DNA of 64,000 nucleotides, from assembly GCA_016716885.1 (NCBI GenBank), contig JADJUV010000031.1:11434-75433 (forward strand), read 5' to 3'. Position 1 is the stretch's first letter. The number at the start of each line of letters is the position of its first letter. Made by a program: the position numbers and the translations under genes. The notes below the pieces were generated by a model. That model saw nothing but the letters and a program-made list of their open reading frames with translations. It did no database searches and was not told the DNA's origin. Below, piece after piece: positions 33,596-44,718 of this stretch. Source of the DNA: Candidatus Trichofilum aggregatum. Its GTDB lineage: Bacteria; Chloroflexota; Anaerolineae; Promineifilales; Promineifilaceae.

Positions 33596-33645
33596 ACTCC
33601 GCTAAAGCGGTCACTACGAACAAAACCTCCCATGATAATCTGACC
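33596..33645. repeat. Second copy of the AAAGCGGTCACTACG element
   Basis: CTAAAGCGGTCACTACGAACAAAACC TCCCATGATAATCTGACC matches 17593-17640 with a few changes. The left hairpin arm found in the first copy is absent. Confidence 0.75.
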
Positions 33646-33664
33646 AGCTTTATCAACCTGGTAG

Positions 33665-33698
33665 AGCCTGGTTCAATCCCCGAAGATTGAACCAGGCT
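33665..33698. repeat. 14-bp perfect stem after the giant gene
   Basis: AGCCTGGTTCAATC (33665-33678) pairs with 33685-33698 around a 6-base loop. It lies 23 bp downstream of the giant gene's stop but has no T tract on the minus strand. It may end or stabilise the message. Confidence 0.7.
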
Positions 33699-33859
33699 AA
33701 AACAAATTACTTGTAAGCGGCTACTCGTTGTGGAGGCGACGACGGGCCAGCCAGAGCAATCCGGGCAAGGCCGCGGCCGCGACGAGTAACCACATCCAAC
33801 TACGACTCTGACCCGCAAACGAGGTCAGTGTGACATCGGTGGGTGTGCCCACCATCACC

Positions 33860-36800
33860 TGCATCGTATCCGTTCCCACACCGGTATCATCATCGGTCAC
33901 GGTCAACGTTACCGTAAACGTGCCCGCCGTTTGGTACAGGTGCGAAGGTGTGAGGGTGCCGGTGATGATTGTGCCATCACCCATGTCCCAACTTAGTTCG
34001 TGGGTATCCAGCGTGCCCGGGTCAGTAAACGAACCGGCGAAGTTGACCGGGGTGGCAAACGTTACCGTTTGATCCGGGCCAGCATTGGCCGTTGGGGCGA
34101 CATTACTGACGATGAGCGCGGCCGCGCCCGTGCCCGTACCCGTGTCATCATCAGCAATGCTGACAGTGACAGAGTATGGGTCAGAAGGTGTGCCGGTGGG
34201 ATCATCGTCCAGGTAGGTGTGGGTTTCGCTGATGGTGGTTGTGCCCGCGCCGTAGTTGAACGTTTCGGTGATGCCGTCACCCCAGTCCACCACGACGGCG
34301 AAGGTGTCTAGCACGCCGGGATCAATGAGGTTAGCGGTGAGCGCGGCCGCGTCGTTTTCATTGACGCTCGTCACGGCCAGGCTATCCAGCACCGGAGCCA
34401 CGTTGTCCACCGTGATCGTCGTCGTCATCACATCCGTGCCGCCGTTGTCATCGCTCAGGATGAGCGTCACGGTGTAGGTGTCAGACGGGGTAGCGGTGGG
34501 GTCGTCGTCCTGGTAGGTGTGGGTTTCGGTGAAGGCGGTGGTCGCGGCCGCGTAGTTAAACGTCTCCGTGATGCCATCCCCCCAATCCACCGCCAGGGTA
34601 AACGTATCCAACGGGCTGATCTCGTTGATGTTGCCGGTCAACGCGGCCGCGTCTCCTTCATCCACACCGGCGGGGAAGGCCACATTACTCAACGTCGGGG
34701 CCTGATTATTGACCACAACCGTGACTGTCTGGGTGATCACACCACTGTCATCGTCGCTCAATGTCAGGGCCAGACTAAAGTTCGCCAGGAGCAGTTGGCG
34801 CAGTAGACCATCATCCAGATATTGATGCGTTTCCACAAACGCCGTTGTGCCTGCCGGGTAGCTGAACGTTTCGGTGATGCCATCGCCCCAACCAACGGTC
34901 AAGGTAAAGGTGTCCTGCGTTCCCACCTCGGCGATGAAGCCGGTCAGTGTGACCACCTCGGTTTCAGTGATGGCGGCGGTGGCAGTCACATTATTGAGAG
35001 CCGGAGCCACATTGTTGACGGTGAGCGTCGCGCTGTCCGTGTCAGAACCGGTGTCATCGTCTGTCAGGGTCAACGAGACGGTGTACGAGTCCGACGGGGT
35101 GACAGTGGGGTTGTCATCCAGGAACTGATGGGTTTCGGTGAAGGTGGTGGTTCCGGCGACATAGTTGAATGTCTGCGGAGCCGAACCATCACCCCAGTTG
35201 ACCACCAGGCTGAAGGTGTCCAGCGTGCCGGGGTCGGTAATCGTGCCGGTCAGGGTAGCCGTATCATCTTCGTTGATGGGGGAACTGATGATCAGACTGC
35301 CCAATGCCGGAGCCACATTACTCACGGTCAGTGTTGCCGAATCGGTGTCATTGCCCGTGTCATCGTCCGTCAGCGATAGGCTGATGGTGTAACCGTCTGA
35401 TGGCGTACCGGTGGGGTTGTCGTCCAGGTAGGTGTGGGTTTCGCTGAAGCTAGTTGTGCCCGCACCATAGTTGAACGTCTCTGGAGCCGAACCATCACCC
35501 CAGTTCACCACCAGGCTGAATGTATCCAACGTGCCGGGGTCGATGATGGTGCCACTCAGGGTGGTGGAGCCGTTTTCATTGATGTTGGTGGCCGCCACCG
35601 CTGAGAGCGTGGGGGCAACATTGTTCGCCGTTATCGAGGCACTATCCGTATCACTACCCGTATCATCATCGGTCAGGGTGAGGCTGATGGTGATATTGTC
35701 GGATGGGGTGGCGGTGGGGTTGTCGTCCTGGTAGGTGTGGGTTTCGCTGAAGGTGGTGGTCGCGGCCGCGTAGTTGAACGTCTGCGGAGCCGAACCATCA
35801 CCCCAGTTCACCACCAGGCTGAACGTATCCAACGTGCCAGGGTCGGTAATTGTGCCACTCAACGTAACCACACCCCCTTCGTTGACATTGGCCGTAGCCG
35901 TAACCCCAGAGAGAGTCGGAGCCACGTTGCTGACGGTGATGGTGTCACTGTCCGTATCGCTACCCGTATCATCATCCGTCAGGGTCAGGTTAATCGTCAC
36001 GTTATCCGAAGCCGTGCCGGTGGGATTGTCATCCAGGTAGGTGTGGGTTTCGTTGAAGCTGGTTGTGCCCGCCGCATAGTTGAACGTTTGCGGAGCCGAA
36101 CCATCCCCCCAGTTCACCACCAGGCTGAACGTATCCAACGTGCCAGGGTCGGTAATCGTGCCGGTCAACGTGGTTGTGCCATTTTCGTTGACATTGGTCG
36201 CGGCCACGGCTGAGAGCGTCGGCGCGACATTGCTGACCGTGAGCGTTGTGTTGTCCGTATCACTACCCGTGTCATCATCGGTGAGGGTCAGGCTAATAGT
36301 GTAATTGTCGGACGGCGTGCCGGTGGGGTTGTCATCAGGGTACTGATGGGTTTCGCTGAAGTTGGTCGTCCCGGCCGCATAGTTGAACGTCTGCGGGGCA
36401 GAGCCGTCACCCCAGTTGACCACCAGGCTGAAGGTGTCCTGTGTGCCAGGGTCGGTAATCGTACCGGTTAAGGTTGTTGTCCCGTTTTCGTTGACATTCG
36501 TCGCCGCGACGGCGGAGAGTGTGGGGGCAACGTTGCTCACGGTGATGGTGTCGCCATCGGTATCACTGCCGGTATCATCATCGGTCAAGGTCAGACTGAT
36601 GGTGACGTTGTCAGAAGCTGTACCGGTGGGGTTATCATCCAGGTATTGATGGGTTTCGCTGAAACTGGTTGTGCCCGCCGCATAGTTAAACGTTTGCGGA
36701 GCCGAACCATCCCCCCAATCCACCACCAGGCTGAATGTGTCCAATGTACCGGGGTCGGTAATCGTGCCGGTCAGGGTGGTGGAGCCATTTTCGTTAACGT

Positions 36801-36960
36801 TGGTGGCATTAACAGCCGACAACACCGGGGCGACATTGTTGACTGTGACGGTGGCCGTGTCGCTGTCTGTACCCCCATCTGGCTCGTTGACCGTGACCGT
36901 GACGGTGTAATTGTCGGAAGCCGTACCGCTGGGGTTATCGTCCAGGTATTGATGGTTAGC
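33860..36960 (-). repeat. Tandem ~303-306 bp repeats encoding PKD-like domains
   Basis: The blocks around 35168, 35474, 35777, 36083, 36386 and 36692 share near-identical DNA (TTGAACGTCTGCGGAGCCGAACC followed by ATCACCCCAGTTCACCACCAGGCTGAA). Spacing alternates 303 and 306 bp. Outer units are more diverged, so the middle looks recently homogenised. Confidence 0.9.
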
Positions 36961-37129
36961 CGAGGTGGTCAGGACACCCACTGCCAGGTTGACGGTGGTG
37001 GTGATGCCATCACCCCAATTGAACACCACTTCGTGCGTTTCCGGCGTGTTGGGGTCGGTGAAGGTTACATCAGCTGTGACCGAACCGTTTTCGTTGATCG
37101 TGCCGGGGGTGACAGTGAAGGTGGTGATG

Positions 37130-39450
37130 ACCGGTGGTGCATCCAGGGTGGTGGTATCGGTAGCACTATTGTTGCCTGGTACGGGGTCAGTGACGCCACT
37201 GGTGACAGTAGCTGTGTTGATGATGGAACCGCTGGCCCCCACATCAATTGTACCCACCACCACGTAGGTCACGGATGCCCCGGCGGGCAGGTTGACCGTG
37301 TCGTTGATATTACCGGCTCCCGCGGCCGCGCACGTTCCCCCACCCGCTCCGGTACAGGTCCAGGTCATGCCGGTCAGGCTGACGGGGAAGGTATCGGCGA
37401 CGGTGGTGCCGGTGACGTTACTCGGCCCGGCATTGCTGGCGACGATGGTGTAGGTGATGGGTGCGCCCGGAACGGAAAGCGTTTGCCCATCGGTCTTGGT
37501 AATGCTCAGGTCGGCCTGGGCGTTCAGGGTGGTGGTGTCGGTGGCACTGTTGTTGCCCGGATTCGTATCCGTAACACCACCCGCCGTCGTGGCTGTGGCG
37601 GTATTACTCAACGTCCCGGTGGCATTGGCAGCGATGGTAGCGTTGATGGTATAGGTAACGGAGCCACCCACCGGCAGGTTGGCGCTGTCGTTGAGGTTGC
37701 CCGCACCGGCGGCGGTACAGGTTCCCCCGCCTGCGCCCACACAGGTCCAGGTCACACCGGTGAGTGTTGCCGGGAAGGTGTCGGCAATGGTGGTACCAGA
37801 GGCATTGCTTGGCCCGCTGTTGCTGGCGACGATGGTATAGACGATGGCTGTGCCGGGAACCGCTGTCGCTTGCCCGTCCGTCTTGGTGATGGCGACATCA
37901 GCCTGGGGTGTCAGGGTATCGGTGTCGGTGGCGGAGTTGTTGGCGGGAACCGGGTCGGTGATGCTAGAGGTGACGGTGGCGGTGTTGACGAGCGTGCCGG
38001 TCGCGGCCGCGCTAATTGTCCCATTGGCCGTATACGTGACCGAACCACCGGCAGGCAGGTTGACCGTGTCGTTGATGTTTCCGGCTCCGGCGGCGGTACA
38101 GGTCGCGCCACCTGCGCCCACACAGGTCCAGGTTACGCCCGTTATGGTAGCCGGGAAGGTATCGGCGACGGTTGCGGCCGCATCATTGCTCGGCCCACTG
38201 TTAGAGGCCACGATGGTGTAGGTGACAGACGTACCGGGAACTTCCGTGGCACTCCCGTCCGTTTTGGTGATACTCAAATCCGCTTGTGGTGTGAGGGTGG
38301 TGGTGTCGGTGGCACTGTTGTTGGCGGGGACAGGGTCGGTGACGCCGCCGCCCACGGTGGCTGTAGCTGTGTTGCTCAACGTACCACTGGCATTGGCATC
38401 AATGGTGGCGTTGACGGTGTAGGTAACAGAACCACCCGCCGGTAAGTTGACCGCATCATTGATGTTGCCTGCGCCAGCGGCGGTACAAGTTCCGCCCCCT
38501 GCGCCGACGCAGGTCCAGGTAACGCCCGTGAGCGTAGCCGGGAAGGTGTCGGCAACCGTAACCGTCGGGGCATTACTCGGCCCGGCGTTAGAAGCTACGA
38601 TGGTGTAGACAATGCTTGTTCCAGGGACATCAGTCACCTGTCCATCCGTTTTAGTGATGGCAACATCGGCCTGGGGAGTCAGGGTGGTGGTATCGGTGGC
38701 ACTATTGTTGGCCGGGGTGGGGTCAGTGACGCCCCCGCCGACAGTGGCTGTGGCCGTGTTGCTCAACGTACCGGTGGCACTGGCAGAGATCGTGGCGTTG
38801 ACGGTATAGGTGACAGACCCACCGGTGGGCAAGTTGACGGCATCGTTGATATTACCCGCGCCCGCCGCCGAACAAGTCCCACCGCCTGCCCCGGCACAGG
38901 TCCAGGTGACGCCCGTAAGCGTCGCCGGGAAGGTGTCGGCAACGGTGACAGCGGGCGCATTACTTGGCCCGCTGTTGCTGGCGACGATAGTATAAACAAT
39001 GCTCGTGCCAGGAACGTCGGTAGCCTGACCGTCGGTTTTGGTGATACTCACGTCCGCCTGGGGCGTGAGTGTGTCGGTATCGGTGGCCGAGTTGTTGGCG
39101 GGGACGGGGTCGCTGATGCCGGTTGAGGTAGCGATGGTAGCTGTATTGACGAGGGAGCCGGTCGCGGCCGCGCTAATGGTTCCCACAGCTGTATACGTTA
39201 CCGAACCACCCACCGGCAGATTGACAGTGTCGTTAATATTGCCTGCTCCGGCGGCGGTGCAGGTCGCTCCGCCTGCTCCCACACACGTCCAGGTCACACC
39301 CGTGATCGTAGCCGGGAAGGTATCGGCGACCACAGCCGCCGGATCAGGATTTGGCCCGGCGTTAGAGGCGACAATCGTGTAGGTAACGGCCGTGCCGGGA
39401 ATTTCAGTCGCCGTACCATCCGTTTTGGTGATGGATAGATCCGCATTGAT
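37130..39450 (-). repeat. Tandem ~385 bp repeats encoding DUF11 domains
   Basis: Six units. Each has a segment reading TGCCGGGAAC...GTCGC...TGCCCGTCCGTCTTGGTGAT and another with CCCACACAGGTCCAGGT, spaced about 385-390 bp. Confidence 0.85.
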
Positions 39451-42400
39451 CTGCACGGTAGTGCAGGTAGGATTAGCCGCGCCAGCTACATCCGGGTCAT
39501 CAGAAAGGACGTTGCTGAAGTTGCTACCGCTGATGGTGGCCTGATTACAGATGGGGTTTTGGGCCGCCGGGAACGGGTCCTGGATGACCACCTGGAAGGT
39601 GATGGTGGTTTGCTCGCCAAAGGGCATCGTGAAGGGGCCAACAGTTGTGGTGGCTTCGGGGGCACGGTTGGGTGCAGACGGCGTCTCCTCAGCGAATAAA
39701 TCATCACGGTCATTATCCGGCTGGGACGGTTCGGCTACATCAAGTGCATAGATAATATCCGCATTGGGTAAACCGCTATCGCGCAGGTCGCCAGTTGTGG
39801 GTGAGGCCTCACTTTCCGGAAGCGCGAAATCTTCTGTTTGTTCCGTTAGCATAGCTTCTACAGCGGCATAAGCGGCTTTCATCTGGACCAGGGTTGGGGC
39901 GTTACATGCCCCATTGAAATAGCCGCCGGGAGCCTGGGTAGCCGCAGTAACTACCCCTGTATTGCCCCGACCGGTGATATAGGTTTGTACGGCGGCTATG
40001 TCAGCAGAGCCACCCGCATAGCCGGGTAACAAAACTTGGGCACTAAACCGTTGGCGGATGCGGGTATCTGTGCCCGAAAAGCCCCCCCCAGCCAGGGTAT
40101 TATTTTGCATATCCCAACAAACGATAGTGCCTGTATTGGCACTCGTTGTAGAAGAGTTGAGGTGAACAGCGTTTGTATTCAGGGGATTGGGAGTAGAGAC
40201 ACTGTTGTTTAGAACACGAATATCGGTGCGTGCCCCAGTGGAAACTGTGCCACCCTGGTCACCAATCACATAAATAGCAGAAATACCTTTGTCACCTGTA
40301 ATGTTGTTGCCAGAAATTTCAACCGTCACTTGGGAGACTAAGCCGCCATTGGTGACTTGAATACTACCCCCAAAGTTGTTGTTGGTATTGCTGATGACGT
40401 TGTTGCGAATAAAACCGTCAATGGTCGCACCCGCGGTGGCTGGTTTCAGCAGATTGATGTTGATGCCTTGCGTGTTCGAATTGCTAATGGTGTTGTTGTT
40501 GATGTCAAAATCGAGGCGGCCGGTCCAGCCCGCCCCACCGCCGGGAGAAAAGGTGATGCCACCGGCTAGAGGAGTAAATGCGCCTGTGTTGGTAAAGGAG
40601 TTTGTCTCTGCGCCAGCCCCCAACGGTGATGTTTAAGTTGGCGGCGTTTTCTAAGGTGATTTGGATAAAGTCGCCATCACTGTTGGTAAAGGTGTTGCCC
40701 TTTATTTCGATGGTGCCGTTGGTCGTGTTGATCCCCTGGTAGCGGAAGGCATCATTGTCGGTGTCATGACCGTTAAAGGTGTTGCCGGTGAGAGTAAATA
40801 GGACCAGGTTGGCCGTGCCGGTCTGGTTCACGAAGATCTGGTCATCCAGGGCGTTGGTGATGGTATTGTTGGTAAAGGAACTGAGACCTTGAAGGTTGTT
40901 GAAAAAGAGGGCGGCCTCGTCGGGGGTAAGAGTGTCGGCGATGTTGGTGAAGGTGCTGTTGGCCATCGCAAAATCGGTGACCGTATTGCCTCAAGACCCC
41001 ATTCCCGTTAATGTTTATCACGGTCATGTAATTGAGGCTGACCCCATCCACATTGGTTAATTGAATCGCATCCCCGGTTTTACTCTGAATGGTGCCCCCC
41101 GTCCCCACCCCGCCGTTCCCGGCTACTGTAAAGTTGCCGGTAGTGCCGGTGTTGTTGAGGATGAGACCGGGGTTGGCCCCGCCATTGGAGCTGAGGCTAC
41201 GGAAGGTGACGCCGCTGGCCCCAATGGTGGTATTGGCGATGTTTACGGCTGTGCCTGTTGAGGTGGTAACGGTATTGGTGCTCCCCGTCACATGAAGGGT
41301 GCCGCCGCCAGTGGCCGTGAAGGCTTCGTTGGTCCCCGTGTTCAGGGTGATCCCCCCTGTGAATTGGATGGTCGCACCGGTGTTGTTGGCCAGGGTAATC
41401 CCTGTGCCTGTGCTGTTGACCGCCCCCGATAAAGTGACCGTACCAGCCGTTTTATTTTGAATAATGACGGCATCGGCCGTGCTGTTGGTGATGGTGCCAC
41501 TATAACTTACGGTGGCTGTCCCGCCGCTGACGGTAAACGCATTCCCTGTGCTACCGCTTAAGGCCCCTGCCCCTAAATTCAGGGTCCCGGCCACACCACT
41601 TAACAAGATATTGTTGGTGCCCCCGGTAGAAGTAATGTCATTAAAGGTGACATTGGCTGTGCCAGTGGTGAGGGAAAGCCCGCCATTGCCGGTGTTAATG
41701 GTGACATTTTGGGCTGTCAGGGTGCCGAAAGCGGTTCCTGTGAGGCCAATACCGGTGGTACTCCCCACGGTGACACCGTGAATGATGTTGTTAACCGCGA
41801 GCGTGATGCCCGCCCCGGCCCCGTTGGTGATGGTCGGATTGGTGGTGACGGTGGGGAAGGTTGTTCCGGCGGGGGGGGTGAGGCCGGAGCAGGTTTGTAA
41901 ATCGGAGCCGTGCCCACACAGGCGTTCGCCGTTATCCATGGCAAAACCGCCTGTGTAATTTGCGGCCCGGTTGTAGACGAAGACAACATCGTTGACGCCG
42001 CTGGCGGTTTGGGCGGAAGAGAGGGCCTGGAATGGGTCAAGGGACGTGCCCGTGCCTGCACCCGCCGCGTTGCTGTCTACCCACCAGATACGGTTGGACA
42101 CGGTAAAGGTGACTGTGCCGGTATCGGTGAGGCCATGAATATCGGTGACCGTGTAGGTGAAGGTATCGTTACCGGTGAAACTGGCTGGTGGGCCATAGGT
42201 GAAACTGCCGTCAGCGTTTAGGGTGACGGTGCCGCCGTTGGTTGTGGTGCAGGGGGCGCAGGAAGCGGTTAAGGCCCCGCCGTCGGGGTCTATGTCATTG
42301 GCTAATAACCCGGCGCCGAGGAGGTGGGTGATGTGGGTATTGCCAATGACGTTGTAGGTGTCATTGACCCCCATAGGGGTGGCACGCAGGGAACCGGCGA

Positions 42401-42814
42401 CAACGGTTACTTCGGTGTCATCGGTTATGTCCGTGAAGGTGGTATTGAGACCGTTGGTATCTCCGCTATTGGCCACGACGATACTGTATTGCAGGGTATC
42501 GCCGGGATCGGCATTGGTATCGCCGTCCACATCAATGAGCAGGGTGTCGGTTTTGGTGGCGGTGATGGTGACGGCTTGAGGGGCAAAGGCGAAGGTTTTG
42601 GGCGCACTGGCCAGGGGGCTACTGGCATTGACCAGGCTAAACATGACCAGTGATAACACAATAGCCAGTAGTAGCGGTGGCAGTGAATGAAGGGTTTGGC
42701 GTAGGAACGTATTTTTTTTAGGTAACATATTATTCTCCCGATGAAGTTTGAGTGAATGGAACTTGGGATTGGTAGAGTTGAGAAGTCGGGTTTCCCAATA
42801 GTATTGGTTTTGTA

Positions 42815-43126
42815 TCAGGTGAAGATGGCCTCGTAGCGCATTAATCCTTGTTGTGGCCCCAGGGGGACGAGGAAAATTTCCACGGGGTCCAGGATGGTGT
42901 GTTTCAGGTGGTAGATGTGCTGTGGTAGGTGGGCGTTGCGTGGTAGTTGTGGGTGGTGAAAGGTGAGGGCGAAGGGTTCGCGGCCGCGTTCCCGCCCGTG
43001 GCCCAGTGGTTTTATGTCGGCTAATTGCAGGGTGAGCGTCTCCCCATTGCTCAGGGCGATGGTGAAATCGGTGCCCAGGTGGGGGGTGAAGGCTTCCAGG
43101 GTTAAAGATTCGAGGGATGTAGACAT
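42815..43126 (-). CDS. DUF6916 family protein
   Basis: 103 residues, a complete small domain. The pattern FTPHLGTDFTIALSNGETLTLQLADI, then a Tyr-x-Leu-x-His strand and IFLVPLGPQQGLMRYEAIFT at the end, matches the DUF6916 family, which is often found next to phage tail-collar-like proteins. No signal peptide. It starts 8 bp after the stop of the GNAT gene and ends 86 bp before the giant surface gene, so the three are probably co-transcribed. Function is unknown; a structural or assembly role in a surface complex is inferred from company only. Confidence 0.75.
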   Translation of the reverse strand: MSTSLESLTLEAFTPHLGTDFTIALSNGETLTLQLADIKPLGHGRERGREPFALTFHHPQLPRNAHLPQHIYHLKHTILDPVEIFLVPLGPQQGLMRYEAIFT

Positions 43127-43134
43127 AGGGTTAT

Positions 43135-43617
43135 TTAAGGGGCTGGGCTGGTGGGGTTCCAGGCCAGGAGATCGTAAACGCCCGTTTCGCCTATCTTGTT
43201 AAAACCGAGGCGGGTGTATAACCGATAGGCGGGATTGTATTTTTCGACATGGATGGATACGGTTTTTTGGCTGGTTTGCCCTTCGTTAAGAATTTGGGTA
43301 AGCAGGCTAGCGCCAATTCCTTGCTGGCGATAGTTGGGTAACAAGGCGATGTCCACGATGCGGATTTCGTTGGGCCAGCGGTCTACATAAAAGCGACCAA
43401 TGGGTTGTCCATTTTGGACGATGATGTCAAATGAGGCGGTTTGGTAATAAGTCTGGTAATGGTGGTGTTGGGCGTTGAACTGGGAGGTGAGGAAGGCCCG
43501 CTTCTCGTCGTCACTCCAGGGTACTTGGGCCAATTCGTCGGACCGCGCGGCCGCGTACACTTCTAACAAGAAAGGTAGGTCAGATTCTGTGATGGGGCGC
43601 AACATCAGTTCGGCCAT
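43135..43617 (-). CDS. GNAT acetyltransferase of the surface cluster
   Basis: 160 residues. GNAT motif A is LLPNYRQQGIGASLLTQIL (about 92-110), preceded by IRIVDIALL. Motif B is HVEKYNPAYRLYTRLGFNKIGETGVYDLL. The N-terminus LRPITESDLPFLLEVY is typical. It should acetylate an amine, using acetyl-CoA. It sits between the tail-collar genes and DUF6916, 8 bp from the latter, and a terminator-like hairpin separates it from the tail-collar genes upstream. Modification of one of the neighbour proteins is possible, not shown. Confidence 0.85.
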   Translation of the reverse strand: MAELMLRPITESDLPFLLEVYAAARSDELAQVPWSDDEKRAFLTSQFNAQHHHYQTYYQTASFDIIVQNGQPIGRFYVDRWPNEIRIVDIALLPNYRQQGIGASLLTQILNEGQTSQKTVSIHVEKYNPAYRLYTRLGFNKIGETGVYDLLAWNPTSPAP

Positions 43618-43627
43618 AAAATGGGAA

Positions 43628-43660
43628 AGCCTGCCGAAGGTTCTGCGCCTTCGGCAGGCT
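43628..43660 (-). terminator. Hairpin terminator after the tail-collar genes
   Basis: A perfect 13-bp stem, AGCCTGCCGAAGG (43628-43640) with 43648-43660, and a 7-base loop. On the minus strand TTTCCCATTTT follows. It lies 8 bp after the stop of the third tail-collar gene, so it may end or reduce transcription into the GNAT gene. Confidence 0.75.
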
Positions 43661-43668
43661 GGTTAAAC

Positions 43669-44190
43669 TCAGGTGCGGGGTGGAAAAACCCCTTGCAGAG
43701 CAATACAGAAATAGAAGGTCAAATAAGGTTGCATATTGTTGTGCGGTTGATCACCACCCGCGGGGGCCAACATTTCTGCGGCCATGGTCACTAAATTGCT
43801 GTTGGTGGTGGACTGGTAGACATTGGCTCGGCCCATCGTCATCATCGGGCTGGGGCCGAAGTTGTCGCCAGGGTCTTGTGTGTCGGCACGGAAGGTATGG
43901 GTGTGGGCTGGTATTTCTGATTCCAGCAAGCTGACAGTTTCGGAGCCACCGGTTTCGCCGAGATCATGAAGAGATAAACCGGGTCCCTGCCCTGGGTGCA
44001 TGGGAGCACGGCCTTGCAGGTCGGGCAAAGCAAAGTTGCTCTTGCCGTTGCCCCCATAGGTTGTACCCAGGAGGGAAAACAGAGCCGTATTTTGGCTTAG
44101 GGGCATGAGTTGGCCATCACACCAGGCCCAACCATGAGGGGCAAAGTTGAAAGGGAAGATGCGGATTTCCGCGACAAATGGATCGGCCAT
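43669..44190 (-). CDS. Phage tail-collar (MdpB-like) protein 3
   Basis: 173 residues. The tail-collar domain is clear: MADPFVAEIRIFPFNFAPHGWAWCDGQLMPLSQNTALFSLLGTTYGGNG followed by FALPDLQGRAPMHPG and GGSETVSLLESEIPAHTHTF. In phage short tail fibres this domain forms a trimeric needle collar. In bacteria without a phage, such proteins (microcystin-dependent protein MdpB family) are of unknown function and often come in threes. No signal peptide. It follows the second copy by 15 bp. The three copies differ enough (for instance residues 95-160) to be old paralogues. No other phage gene is near. Confidence 0.88.
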   Translation of the reverse strand: MADPFVAEIRIFPFNFAPHGWAWCDGQLMPLSQNTALFSLLGTTYGGNGKSNFALPDLQGRAPMHPGQGPGLSLHDLGETGGSETVSLLESEIPAHTHTFRADTQDPGDNFGPSPMMTMGRANVYQSTTNSNLVTMAAEMLAPAGGDQPHNNMQPYLTFYFCIALQGVFPPRT

Positions 44191-44205
44191 GATTATTCTC
44201 CTGAG

Positions 44206-44709
44206 TTAGTTAGGGGAAGGGAAAATCCCAAACAGGGAAATGATGAAGTCAACACAGAGGTAAGGCTGGAAATTGGTATGGGGCTGGCTTCCACCGACAG
44301 AGTTGACGGCGTTGGGCGACAGGTTCCCATCTGTATCGGCTTCTACATATAGGCTGACGGAGGGGGATTGGGCCAGTAGCTTGCCAGAGGCCTGATTAAC
44401 CGTGCCACTGCTGGTGGAAGCCAGGAGTGGGTGGGAGTGGGCCGGGGTTTGACTGACCGTGAGGGTGATTTCTTCGGCCCCGCCAGTCTCCGCGAGAATA
44501 AAACCATTGCCTTGATGGATGGGAATGCGGCCGCGTAGGTCCGGTAACGCGAAAGTGCTTTGCCCATCACCGCCATAGGTCGTGCCTATCAACTGAAAGA
44601 GCGTTTCGTTCTCGGAAATGGGCAGTAACTGACCCTCACAAAACATCCAGCCAGCAGGGGCAAAGTTACCAGCAAACATACGAATTTCACCAACATAGGG
44701 TTGTGCCAT
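44206..44709 (-). CDS. Phage tail-collar (MdpB-like) protein 2
   Basis: 167 residues, second of three. Same layout: MAQPYVGEIRMFAGNFAPAGWMFCEGQLLPISENETLFQLIGTTYGGDG, then FALPDLRGRIPIHQG, and a His-containing loop QTPAHSHPL. The collar domain trimerises in known relatives. The middle segment (residues 95-140, SSGTVNQASGKLLAQSPSVSLYVEADTDGNL) is the most variable between the three copies and probably marks the binding surface. Nine bp separate it from the first gene and fifteen from the third. Confidence 0.88.
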   Translation of the reverse strand: MAQPYVGEIRMFAGNFAPAGWMFCEGQLLPISENETLFQLIGTTYGGDGQSTFALPDLRGRIPIHQGNGFILAETGGAEEITLTVSQTPAHSHPLLASTSSGTVNQASGKLLAQSPSVSLYVEADTDGNLSPNAVNSVGGSQPHTNFQPYLCVDFIISLFGIFPSPN

Positions 44710-44718
44710 GATCGTCTC

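Larger units (their letters stand above)
33721..42728 (-). pseudogene. Giant surface protein (cadherin-like, beta-helix, DUF11, PKD), frame broken twice
   Basis: About 3000 codons in three successive frames. N-terminus: signal peptide (LLLAIVLSLVMFSLVNA), a DUF11-like domain (ADPGDTLQYSIVVANSG), a cadherin-like domain (GVNDTYNVIGNTH... NDTFTYTVTDIHGLTDTGTVTF), and a long beta-helix region of NNT/TGN repeats. The frame changes near 41000 (NGNGVL, then GNTVTDFAMANSTF) and near 40628 at a G5 run (LNITVGG, then AGAETNSFTNTG). Then come six DUF11 units of about 129 residues (ADVSITKTDGQATDVPGT...), eleven PKD-like units of about 102 residues (NENG...TLTGTITDPGTLD...VNWGDGSAPQTFNY), and a C-terminal anchor: hydrophobic stretch plus RRRLHNE. 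It is likely an adhesin or sheath protein. Both breaks are one-base changes and may be read errors. Confidence 0.8.

Noticed and set aside
33665..33698. GGTTCAATCC resembles a tRNA T-loop
   Set aside because: The stretch is a perfect 14-bp inverted repeat with no acceptor, D or anticodon arms around it.
34000..39400. Many plus-strand open frames rich in Val/Ser/Gly over the giant gene
   Set aside because: They are antisense shadows of the repeated PKD and DUF11 units and share their 303/306-bp and 385-bp periodicity.
33860..39450. Regular repeat spacing suggests a CRISPR array
   Set aside because: Units are 300-390 bp, coding, without short repeats and unique spacers, and no cas gene is near.
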